Source of the DNA: Nitrospirota bacterium
GTDB lineage: Bacteria; Nitrospirota; Thermodesulfovibrionia; UBA6902; DSMQ01
Direction: 5' to 3'
Assembly: GCA_016207865.1 (NCBI GenBank)
Contig: JACQZD010000089.1
Span: forward strand, 1 to 7,335
Length of the DNA stretch: 7,335 nt
The position numbers and the translations under genes are program-made. The first letter of the stretch is position 1; the number at the start of each line of letters is the position of its first letter. Below, piece by piece: positions 1-5,484 of this stretch. Below the pieces are notes generated by a model that worked only from the letters and a program-made list of their open reading frames with translations, made no database searches and was not told where the DNA came from.

Positions 1-750
1 GGCTCGGACATTGTAATGGCTTTTGATGAATGTACGCCGTATCCTGCGACAAAAGAGTACACGCTGAAATCGCTTCAATTAACAACCCGGTGGGCGAAAA
101 GATGCATTAAAAGCAGGGATCAAGGGGAAACAGAAAGGGTTCAAGGGTTCAAGGGTTCAAGGGTTCAAGCGCTGTTTGGGATTGTTCAAGGCGGGGTTTA
201 TGAAGATTTAAGGAGGCAAAGCGCGCGGGAATTAGTGGAGATGGATTTTGAGGGGTATGCAATCGGCGGGCTGAGTGTGGGAGAGCCAAAGGAATTAATG
301 TATGAAGTGGTCCATTATACTGCGCCGCTTTTGCCTGAGGACAAACCGCGTTATCTTATGGGAGTCGGAGACCTCATTGATGTGCTTGAGGCAGTGTCGG
401 CAGGCATTGATATGTTTGACTGCGTAATGCCGACAAGGAATGCAAGGAACGGGACCTTATTTACAAGCACAGGCAGGATAAGCATAAAACGCGAAGAGTT
501 TAAAAAAGACCCGAAGCCCCTTGATTCAAATTGCGGATGCCATACCTGCCGTAATTATTCAAGGGCCTATTTAAGGCATCTTTTTATGAACCGGGAAATT
601 TTATCAATGAGGCTTAACACAATTCACAACCTTTACTTTTATCTCAGTTTTTTTAAGCAAATGCGCAGTGCGATTGAAGCTGGAAGGTTTATGGATTTTA
701 AAAGGCAGTGGACGCCTGTGCTTCATCGCACAGGCGCGGATGCGGAATAA
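1..750 (+). CDS. tgt: Queuine tRNA-ribosyltransferase (TGT), 5'-truncated by window edge
   Basis: The enzyme exchanges guanine-34 of GUN-anticodon tRNAs for the queuosine precursor preQ1, in the cytoplasm. The frame is open from base 1 (GSDIV precedes MAFDEC), so the ATG at 16 is internal and roughly 130 N-terminal residues lie outside the window. Numbering from that Met, I see the base-recognition segment MAFDEC (1-6), LFGIVQGG (53-60), YAIGGLSVGEP (81-91), PRYLMGVG (111-118), the nucleophile Asp135 in GIDMFDCVMPTRNARNG, and the zinc site Cys173, Cys175, Cys178 with His204 in NTIHNL. The general-base Asp of the family is upstream of the window. Oddity: between WAKR (26-29) and ALFG (52-55) there are about 22 residues where E. 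coli has about 12, and the extra segment RVQGFKGSRVQ is encoded by four 8-bp tandem repeats (137-168). All visible catalytic and zinc residues are intact, so I expect a working enzyme. It converges on the DUF2784 gene with 11 nt between the stops. Confidence 0.96.
   Translation, partial: GSDIVMAFDECTPYPATKEYTLKSLQLTTRWAKRCIKSRDQGETERVQGFKGSRVQALFGIVQGGVYEDLRRQSARELVEMDFEGYAIGGLSVGEPKELMYEVVHYTAPLLPEDKPRYLMGVGDLIDVLEAVSAGIDMFDCVMPTRNARNGTLFTSTGRISIKREEFKKDPKPLDSNCGCHTCRNYSRAYLRHLFMNREILSMRLNTIHNLYFYLSFFKQMRSAIEAGRFMDFKRQWTPVLHRTGADAE
137..169 (+). repeat. 8-bp tandem repeat inside tgt, four perfect GGGTTCAA units
   Basis: Four perfect contiguous copies of GGGTTCAA (137-144, 145-152, 153-160, 161-168) plus one extra G. 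Because 8 is not a multiple of 3, three units read as an eight-residue cycle G-F-K-G-S-R-V-Q that is stop-free in all three phases; the opposite orientation would give TGA stops. The tract lies in a region where TGT homologues have a short variable linker. The same octamer word, GTTCAAGG, recurs 16 bp later at 184-191 within the native codons of the conserved IVQGG motif, so local slippage or duplication is a possible origin. Confidence 0.95.
713..736. other. Perfect 9-bp hairpin at the 3' end of tgt
   Basis: CGCCTGTGC (713-721) and GCACAGGCG (728-736) pair perfectly around a 6-nt loop. The hairpin sits in the last codons of tgt, between two convergent genes. There is no T-run immediately downstream on either strand (the nearest, about 768-775, is some 30 bases away), so it is not a classical intrinsic terminator. 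It could stabilise the 3' ends of both converging transcripts or cause pausing. The structure is certain; the function is inferred. Confidence 0.4.
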
Positions 751-761
751 GAATAGGAATA

Positions 762-1127
762 CTACCTTTTTTTTGGCTTATATAGATAAATCCATGCTGA
801 TACAGCTATCAAGGCAATAGTCAGAACAAAAATCACTTTCATTGAAATATTAATATATACCAGTTTTTCAATATAGTGAACTATAAAAGAGCACGAGTAA
901 GTTATCTCTGGGTTGTGCATGCGCCTAAGCCAAATTTCAAGGTGTGTCAAAGGGCAGTACCATCCGAATATTTGGATAATTACGGCAAACCCCATTCCAA
1001 ACAGATGAAATATTTTCACCGGTCTGTATTTCCTGCCCCAGAAGGCTCCGAAGATAAGAAATATTATCCACAGAAAATGGGTTAAGACTACAATGTCAGC
1101 GGCGATTGAATAAAAAGATACACTCAT
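762..1127 (-). CDS. DUF2784 family small membrane protein
   Basis: A 121-residue integral membrane protein of unknown function. Three clear hydrophobic segments lie at about 9-30, 38-57 and 96-116, with a weaker one near 80-93. The family signature is visible: an N-terminal AADIVVLTHFLWIIFLIFG (His17), then FGWYCPLTHLEIWLRR (Cys58-Pro-Leu-Thr-His-Leu-Glu64), and FIVHYIEKLVY (81-91). This matches the DUF2784 pattern of W-x-CPLTxLExxLR followed by FIxHY. Length is normal for the family (about 110-130). It starts 8 nt after the rnhB stop with no Shine-Dalgarno sequence that I can recognise, which suggests translational coupling and membership as the last gene of the leftward cluster. The commoner neighbour of rnhB is a UPF0102/YraN nuclease-like protein, so this is an atypical passenger. 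The conserved Cys and His residues might bind metal or heme, but that is speculation. Confidence 0.85.
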   Translation of the reverse strand: MSVSFYSIAADIVVLTHFLWIIFLIFGAFWGRKYRPVKIFHLFGMGFAVIIQIFGWYCPLTHLEIWLRRMHNPEITYSCSFIVHYIEKLVYINISMKVIFVLTIALIAVSAWIYLYKPKKR

Positions 1128-1135
1128 TACAGTCT

Positions 1136-1639
1136 TTAAGCAAGCGGCAGTTCTACATCAATTACTTTTCTAAAACTTTTTCTGTGAATGGGGCAGGGAC
1201 CATAAGCTCGTATGAGGCTTATGTGTTCTTTTGTGCCGTAGCCTTTGTGTTTACCGAAATTGTATAGCGGGTATTTTTCATGATAGAAATCCATTATGCC
1301 GTCCCTTGTAACTTTTGCAATTATGGATGCGGCGGCTATTGAGGCACTGACTGATTCACCCTTGATGATGGATTTTTGCGGGATTTCAATTCCGGGGAGA
1401 CGGACGGCGTCAATAAAGAGGATTCCGGGGGGTTGTTTTAAGTGATGAAGCGCTGACTTCATGGCAAGATAAGTTGATTGCAGGATGTTTATCCTGTCAA
1501 TTGCATCAGCATCAACAATTCCAATGCCGATGGAAGGTCCTGCGAGGGGTCCCCTGCCTGCCTCATCAAGGCCTGCGATTACCGGATAATCGCGCCTTAC
1601 TGTTTCATCAAACTGAAAGAGTGCGCCGGAGGCATTCAT
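1136..1639 (-). CDS. rnhB: Ribonuclease HII with a large internal in-frame deletion
   Basis: RNase HII removes ribonucleotides and RNA-DNA hybrids from DNA. The ends of the protein are canonical: AGLDEAGRGPLAGP (22-35) with catalytic Asp25 and Glu26, INILQSTYLAMKSAL (50-64), FIDA with Asp77, SIAAASIIAKVTRD (100-113), HKGYGT (131-136) and the C-terminal HRKSF. However, GPLAGP runs straight into SIGIGIV. Compared with E. coli RnhB from memory, about 42 residues are missing, including the VVxAAVIL strand and the conserved LNDSKKLS helix; total length is 167 against about 190-210. The join is near 1534/1535 and keeps frame. The fourth carboxylate, normally Asp in KGD, is Glu95 (KGES). AGGAAGG precedes the ATG, 9 nt downstream of the rplS stop. 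The rest of the frame is undamaged, so this is either a recent lesion, an assembly deletion, or a reduced form. Activity is doubtful because a core strand of the RNase H fold is lost. Confidence 0.9.
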   Translation of the reverse strand: MNASGALFQFDETVRRDYPVIAGLDEAGRGPLAGPSIGIGIVDADAIDRINILQSTYLAMKSALHHLKQPPGILFIDAVRLPGIEIPQKSIIKGESVSASIAAASIIAKVTRDGIMDFYHEKYPLYNFGKHKGYGTKEHISLIRAYGPCPIHRKSFRKVIDVELPLA

Positions 1640-1648
1640 TGCCTTCCT

Positions 1649-2008
1649 TTATGCGTTAAAGGATTTTTCTTTTACCTTTGCCGCCTTGCCTTTTTTACCG
1701 CGCAGGTAATAGAGCTTGGCCCTTCTTACCTGACCTTCTTTGACGAGTTCTATCTTGTCTATCATCGGGGAATTAATCGGGAATATCCTTTCAACGCCAA
1801 TGCCGTAAGAGAGTTTTCTTACGGTAAACATCTCCCGCGTGCCGCTTCCCCGGCGTGAAATCACAACGCCTTCGTAAGGCTGAAACCGTTCTTTGTCTCC
1901 CTCAACGACCCTGATGTTCACCTTAACGGTGTCGCCTATGCCGAAAGAGGCTCGCTCTTTCTTATAACCGCTTTCTACCTGAGCGCCTCTTTCCTGCGCC
2001 AAAGCCAT
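1649..2008 (-). CDS. rplS: Large subunit ribosomal protein bL19
   Basis: bL19 lies at the subunit interface of the 50S particle. The body is typical: GDTVKVNIRVVEGDKERFQPYEG (25-47), VVISRRGSGTREMFTVRKLSYGIGVER (48-74), FPINSPMIDKIE (76-87) and the C-terminal RRAKLYYLRGKKGKAAKVKEK (95-115). Total length is 119, within the usual range. The N-terminus is atypical. Resemblance to the family begins only at about YKKERASFGIGD (15-26), and the first 11 residues (MALAQERGAQV) are read from DNA that also encodes the end of trmD in another frame (34-nt overlap). An AAGGA lies only a few bases before the ATG. No in-frame start downstream of the overlap looks better, so I keep this one. Translation is probably coupled to trmD. 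Confidence 0.95.
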   Translation of the reverse strand: MALAQERGAQVESGYKKERASFGIGDTVKVNIRVVEGDKERFQPYEGVVISRRGSGTREMFTVRKLSYGIGVERIFPINSPMIDKIELVKEGQVRRAKLYYLRGKKGKAAKVKEKSFNA

Positions 2009-2619
2009 ATTTCCTTATGATTGCCGGAAATGAGGACCTCCGGCACTTTCATCCCCTCAAACTCTCCGGGCCTTGTAAAATGGGGATAGTCAAGCAAGCC
2101 CCATGAAAATGACTCTTCCTCAGCAGACCTTGCATCCCCGAGCGTCCCGGGGATAAGCCTTGCCGAGGCATCAATTACAATCAGCGCCGCCAGCTCCCCG
2201 CCTGTTAAAACATAATCGCCTGCGGAAATCTCCTCATCCACAAGCGAAGCCGTTACTCTTTCGTCTATGCCCTCATACCTGCCGCATATAAAGACCAGCC
2301 GCTCTGTTTCTTTTGAAAGCTCCTCAGCCTTAGTCTGCGTAAAAGGCTTTCCCTGAGGGCTGAGAAGTATAACTTTTCTCTTGACGCCGTCTTTTTTAAG
2401 ATGGTCCACCGCCTTAAAAAGCGGTTCAGCCTTAATTACCATCCCGGCCCCGCCGCCAAAGGGATAATCGTCAACTACCTTGTGCCTGCCTGACGCAAAA
2501 TCCCTTATGTTATAAACCTTAACCTCAAGCAGGTGCTTTTCCTGCGCCCGTTTGAGAATACTCTCATTAAGATAGGCGGTTATTATATCAGGAAACAGCG
2601 TCAGGATATCGCAGTTCAT
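1975..2619 (-). CDS. trmD: tRNA (guanine-37 N1)-methyltransferase, C-terminally shortened
   Basis: TrmD is a SPOUT (deep trefoil knot) dimer that uses S-adenosylmethionine to make m1G37 and prevent +1 frameshifting. I start at the ATG at 2619 (MNCDILTLFPDI), which fits the family; a TTG sits one codon upstream and is less likely. Numbering then matches E. coli TrmD: GGGAGM (55-60), LLSPQGKPF (85-93), ICGRYEGIDERV (111-122), the knot segment EISAGDYVLTGGELAAL (130-146), Arg154, and LLDYPHFTRP (175-184). The position of catalytic Asp169 is Glu169 (EEESF, where most homologues have xDSF). The protein stops after WRRKEALR at residue 214, so the conserved tail RTxxRRPDLL is absent; E. coli has 255 residues. 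Neither other frame restores the tail. There is no Shine-Dalgarno sequence: the AT-rich repeat block runs almost to the start codon. The end overlaps rplS by 34 nt. Confidence 0.95.
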   Translation of the reverse strand: MNCDILTLFPDIITAYLNESILKRAQEKHLLEVKVYNIRDFASGRHKVVDDYPFGGGAGMVIKAEPLFKAVDHLKKDGVKRKVILLSPQGKPFTQTKAEELSKETERLVFICGRYEGIDERVTASLVDEEISAGDYVLTGGELAALIVIDASARLIPGTLGDARSAEEESFSWGLLDYPHFTRPGEFEGMKVPEVLISGNHKEIWLWRRKEALR

Positions 2620-2626
2620 CAACTGA

Positions 2627-2696
2627 TTAGTTATTAGTTATACGTTATAAGTTATCCGATTAACAAATAACGAATAACAAGCAACAAATAACGAGT
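2627..2696. repeat. AT-rich degenerate 7-bp repeats in two opposed halves, in the place of rimM
   Basis: This block fills most of the 85-nt gap between khpA and trmD. The left half is four heptamers: TTAGTTA, TTAGTTA, TACGTTA, TAAGTTA (2627-2654). The right half is five heptamers: AACAAAT, AACGAAT, AACAAGC, AACAAAT, AACGAG(T) (2662-2696), containing a 12-bp direct repeat AACAAATAACGA at 2662-2673 and 2683-2694. The left half read on the other strand is also an AACnnAT heptamer series, so the halves are inverted relative to each other and can fold, for example CGTTAT at 2643-2648 with ATAACG at 2667-2672. Both halves contain stop codons in frame cycles, unlike the repeats inside genes. The block lies where rimM is usually found and leaves trmD without a visible ribosome-binding site. 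Confidence 0.88.
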
Positions 2697-2704
2697 TTTA
2701 TTTA

Positions 2705-2935
2705 TTATTCAAGTATCTCAAGCACGCAGTGTTTTCCGAGTTTTGCGCCTGCCGCGCTTAAGATAGACCGCATAGCCCTTGCAGTTTTTCCCTGTTTACC
2801 GATTACCTTGCCGAGATCAGTCAGTGCGACCTTTAGTTCGTAAACAGTGGTTCTTTCCCCTGCCACTTCTGCCACAGAAACATCCTCAGGCTTGTCAACC
2901 AAAGCCTTTGCCATGTGTTCAATCAATTCTCTCAT
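2705..2935 (-). CDS. khpA: KH-domain RNA-binding protein KhpA
   Basis: A small single-KH protein of 76 residues. In other bacteria it pairs with KhpB/EloR (Jag) and binds RNA, linked to ribosome maturation and cell elongation. The KH signature is complete: LGKVIGKQGKTARAMRSIL (41-59) with the GxxG loop Gly46-Lys-Gln-Gly49, preceded by the strand YELKVAL (32-38) and an N-terminal helix with the family's ELIEHMAKALVDKPEDV pattern (3-19). A strong GGAGGT lies 5 nt before the ATG. It sits between rpsP (30 nt upstream) and trmD, its usual position in the rpsP operon, which supports the name. Downstream the usual rimM is replaced by a repeat block. Confidence 0.93.
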   Translation of the reverse strand: MRELIEHMAKALVDKPEDVSVAEVAGERTTVYELKVALTDLGKVIGKQGKTARAMRSILSAAGAKLGKHCVLEILE

Positions 2936-2965
2936 GCCCCACCTCCATATGAGTGTTAGTGTCTT

Positions 2966-3202
2966 CTAAACGCCGGAAATTTTCAAGAGTTTCTGAACGG
3001 TAGAAGACGGCTGCGCGCCACAACTGAGCCAGTGCTTGGCTCTTTCTGTGTTTATCTTGATTTCCGAAGGGTTTGTCAAAGGATTATAAGTCCCTAAAAT
3101 TTCCAGAAACGGACCGTCTCTTCTGGACCTTGAGTCGCATACTATCACCCTGTAAAATGGTTTTTTCTTGCCGCCTTTTCTTGTAAGTCTGATCTTTACC
3201 AA
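2966..3202 (-). CDS. rpsP: Small subunit ribosomal protein bS16, TTG start
   Basis: bS16 stabilises the 5' domain of 16S rRNA during 30S assembly. The 78 residues align throughout with the family: MVKIRLTRKGGKKKPFYRVIV (1-21), DSRSRRDGPFLEILGTYNPL (23-42) and ERAKHWLSCGAQPSSTVQKLL (53-73). The first codon is TTG at 3200-3202. No ATG or GTG exists nearby, and canonical bS16 begins exactly here (M-V-K-I-R-L), so the rare start is well supported. The ribosome-binding site is a run of six G eight bases upstream (3211-3216). The gene follows ffh by 23 nt and precedes khpA by 30 nt, the conserved ffh-rpsP-khpA order. The C-terminus is at the short end for the family, with no extra tail. Confidence 0.96.
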   Translation of the reverse strand: MVKIRLTRKGGKKKPFYRVIVCDSRSRRDGPFLEILGTYNPLTNPSEIKINTERAKHWLSCGAQPSSTVQKLLKISGV

Positions 3203-3210
3203 CTTTTTAT

Positions 3211-3216
3211 CCCCCC
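3211..3216 (-). promoter_or_regulatory. G6 ribosome-binding site for the rpsP TTG start
   Basis: On the minus strand GGGGGG followed by ATAAAAAG leads into TTG, a spacing of 8 nt. An all-G run pairs with the CCUCC of 16S rRNA only partly or through G-U pairs, and it is combined with a weak start codon. It decides the rpsP start because no other start codon is available in this frame. Confidence 0.6.
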
Positions 3217-3225
3217 AACAAAAAA

Positions 3226-4551
3226 TTAAAATTTGAAATTCAGCTTGCCCAGCCCGAATCCCTTGCCGTTTTTAAACATCTTAAGCATCTTTTTCATTTC
3301 AAGGTACTGCTTAAGCAGCCTGTTTACGTCAGTTACGGTAGTTCCGCTTCCTGAGGCGATTCTTTTTTTACGGCTGCCGTTAATTATAGCATAATTCTCT
3401 CTTTCCTGCCTGGTCATGGAATTTATTATAGCCTCAATCTTGACGACCTGGCGGTCATCCACCGCAACCCCCTTAAGCTGTTTGCCGAGCCCCGGGATCA
3501 TACCGAGGATATTTTCAAGGGGTCCCATTTTGCGGAGCTGTTTAATCTGCGTCTTAAGGTCTTCAAAGCTGAACCTGTCTTCACGGAACTTTTTCTGAAA
3601 TGTAAGAGCATCCTGCAGGTCAACTGCTTCCTGCGCCTTTTCCACAAGGCTTACGACATCGCCCATGCCGAGAATCCTTGACGCCATTCTTTCGGGGTGA
3701 AAAGGCTCAAGCAGGTCAATTTTCTCGCCTGTGCCTATAAACTTTATGGGTTTTCCGGTTACGGAAACGATTGAAAGCGCCGCGCCGCCGCGTGCATCGC
3801 CGTCCATTTTCGTGAGTATAACCCCGTTTATATCAAGCCTGCTGTTAAACGCAGTTGCAATATTGACCGCGTCCTGCCCTGTCATGGCGTCTGCCACAAA
3901 AAGGATTTCCTTCGGCTTGGCCTCGGCCTTGATGTTTTCAAGCTCCTTCATCAGGTCCTCGTCCACATGCATTCTGCCCGCGGTGTCCAGAATGACAATG
4001 TCCATGCCTTCGGAGTCTGCCTTTTTAAGGGCGTCTGAGCAGACCTCCACAGGGTCATCACCGGCCTTTGTGCCGTAAACAGGCACGTTTATCTGCGAGC
4101 CTAAAGAGATGAGCTGTTCAATGGCTGCGGGTCTTGCCGTGTCCATTGCAACAAGCATCGGACGCCTTCCGTCTTTTTTAAAACCTTTTGCAAGCTTTGC
4201 GCAGGTAGTGGTTTTGCCTGAGCCGTGAAGCCCGGCAAGCATTATGACCGTAGGCGGATTGGGCGCAAGATGAATCTTACTGTGACTGCCGCCCATAAGA
4301 CTGCAGAGTTCATCATAAACAATTTTAACGACCTGCTGTCCGGGGGTAATGCTCTCAAGGACTGCCTTGCCGGCAGCCCGCTCCTTTACCTTCTCGGTAA
4401 AGTCCTTGACGACCTTAAAGTTGACGTCTGCCTCAAGCAGGGCAATCCGGACCTCTTTCATGGCGGCGGCAATATCCTCTTCCTTAAGAAAGCCGCGCCC
4501 TCTTAACTTTTTAAATATCCCGCCTAATTTTTCAGATAATGATTCAAACAT
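3226..4551 (-). CDS. ffh: Signal recognition particle protein Ffh (SRP54)
   Basis: Ffh binds 4.5S/SRP RNA and signal sequences of nascent membrane proteins, then docks with FtsY at the membrane; both are GTPases. At 441 residues it is full length. N domain: 1-100, including the ALLEADVNFKVVKDF helix (37-51). G domain: G1 GLHGSGKTTTCAKLA (107-121), DTARPAAIEQL (137-147), DTAGR (189-193), DAMTGQDAVN (221-230), TKMDG (247-251) and GTGEKIDLLEPF (273-284). M domain: GMGDVVSLVEKAQ (295-307), the Met-poor finger-loop region MGPLENILGMIPGLGKQLKG (342-361), and the RNA-binding segment SRKKRIASGSGTTVTDVNRLLKQYLEM (393-419). Small variants: His109 where GLQGSGK is common, and Ala139 where DTYRP is common; both positions tolerate variation. 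It starts 3 nt after the trxB stop; GGAG is about 12 nt from the ATG, so coupling to trxB is likely. Confidence 0.98.
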   Translation of the reverse strand: MFESLSEKLGGIFKKLRGRGFLKEEDIAAAMKEVRIALLEADVNFKVVKDFTEKVKERAAGKAVLESITPGQQVVKIVYDELCSLMGGSHSKIHLAPNPPTVIMLAGLHGSGKTTTCAKLAKGFKKDGRRPMLVAMDTARPAAIEQLISLGSQINVPVYGTKAGDDPVEVCSDALKKADSEGMDIVILDTAGRMHVDEDLMKELENIKAEAKPKEILFVADAMTGQDAVNIATAFNSRLDINGVILTKMDGDARGGAALSIVSVTGKPIKFIGTGEKIDLLEPFHPERMASRILGMGDVVSLVEKAQEAVDLQDALTFQKKFREDRFSFEDLKTQIKQLRKMGPLENILGMIPGLGKQLKGVAVDDRQVVKIEAIINSMTRQERENYAIINGSRKKRIASGSGTTVTDVNRLLKQYLEMKKMLKMFKNGKGFGLGKLNFKF

Positions 4552-4554
4552 TAA

Positions 4555-5475
4555 TTAAAAGTTCTCCGCTATATATTTTTCCGCTGAATAAGCCGCTGTG
4601 GCGCCGTCCCCTACTGCTGTGGCAATCTGCTTCAGGGGCTTCTGCCTTACATCGCCTGCCGCAAAAAAGCCCGGCTGTGATGCTGCCATTGCATCATCAG
4701 TGATGATGTAATTATTTTCGTTAAGCGCAACGATATTTTCAAGAAGTTTTGTATTAGGATTATAGCCGACGTAAACGAAGATGCCCCCGACATCAAGCCT
4801 TGCGCTTTCACCGGTCTTTACATTTTTAAGAAATAATGCGGTAACGGTATCGTCCCCGTCTATTTTCTCCGGGACGGAATTCCAGATGAGTTTTATCTTA
4901 GGGTTTGAAAATACCCGCTCCTGCAGAATTTTTTCAGCCCTGAGCTGGTCCCTCCTGTGAACGATATAAACAATCTCTGCGAATTTTGTCAGGAATAGCG
5001 CCTCTTCAACTGCGGAATTGCCCCCGCCTATGACTGCCAGGCGTTTGCCTTTGAAAAAGGCCCCGTCGCACACAGCGCAATATGAAACTCCCCGGCCCCT
5101 GAATTTTTCCTCTCCTTCAATGTTCAGCGGCTTCGGGTTTGCGCCTGTGCAGAGGATTATGCTCTTGGCCTCGTAAGTTTCTCCGTTTTCAAACAGTGCC
5201 TTTTTTATCTTGCCGTCTATTGAAATTTCCCGGACGCTGCCCTGAATTATCTCAAGCCCGAACTTTTTTGCCTGTTTTTCCATCCGCTGGGCAAGTTCAA
5301 TGCCGGAGACAGCCTCATCAAAACCAGGATAGTTTTCAATCCATTCTGTGGTTGTGACCTGACCGCCGGCAAAGGCCCTTTCAACAAGAAGGCTTTTAAG
5401 CCGCGCCCTTGAAGTATAAAGCCCCGCAGTAAGACCTGCAGGGCCTCCACCGACTATTATGACATCCCAAAGCAT
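4555..5475 (-). CDS. trxB: Thioredoxin-disulfide reductase (NADPH, FAD)
   Basis: A cytoplasmic flavoenzyme that passes electrons from NADPH through FAD and a redox-active Cys pair to thioredoxin. The 306 residues carry all the expected marks: the N-terminal FAD fold IIVGGGPAGLTAGLYTSRA (6-24), GGQVTTTEWIENYPGF (37-52), ILCTGANPKPL (107-117), the catalytic CAVC (Cys133, Cys136) in SYCAVCDGAFF, the nucleotide fold AVIGGGNSAVEEALFLT (147-163), HRRDQLRAE (173-181), whose arginines fit NADPH rather than NADH, and the C-terminal FAD motif GFFAAGDVR (269-277) with QIATAVGDGATAA (283-295). It starts 9 nt after the trxA stop. I see no Shine-Dalgarno sequence before its ATG, so expression probably depends on reinitiation from trxA. 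Its natural substrate is the adjacent thioredoxin. Confidence 0.97.
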   Translation of the reverse strand: MLWDVIIVGGGPAGLTAGLYTSRARLKSLLVERAFAGGQVTTTEWIENYPGFDEAVSGIELAQRMEKQAKKFGLEIIQGSVREISIDGKIKKALFENGETYEAKSIILCTGANPKPLNIEGEEKFRGRGVSYCAVCDGAFFKGKRLAVIGGGNSAVEEALFLTKFAEIVYIVHRRDQLRAEKILQERVFSNPKIKLIWNSVPEKIDGDDTVTALFLKNVKTGESARLDVGGIFVYVGYNPNTKLLENIVALNENNYIITDDAMAASQPGFFAAGDVRQKPLKQIATAVGDGATAAYSAEKYIAENF

Positions 5476-5484
5476 GGTTATTTA

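Noticed and set aside
1478..1858. 126-codon plus-strand open frame opposite rnhB and rplS.
   Set aside because: It spans two real genes on the other strand and has no family features or ribosome-binding site of note.
2620..2622. TTG one codon before the trmD ATG as an alternative start.
   Set aside because: The ATG gives the family-typical N-terminus and E. coli-like numbering; neither start has a Shine-Dalgarno sequence, so the stronger codon is preferred.
2620..2704. A riboswitch or ribosomal-protein leader in the khpA-trmD gap.
   Set aside because: The gap is explained by heptamer repeats; no conserved RNA motif is recognisable.
3731..4078. 115-codon plus-strand open frame opposite ffh.
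   Set aside because: Antisense shadow of a well-conserved ffh G domain; low-complexity Ser/Ala-rich product with no recognisable domain.
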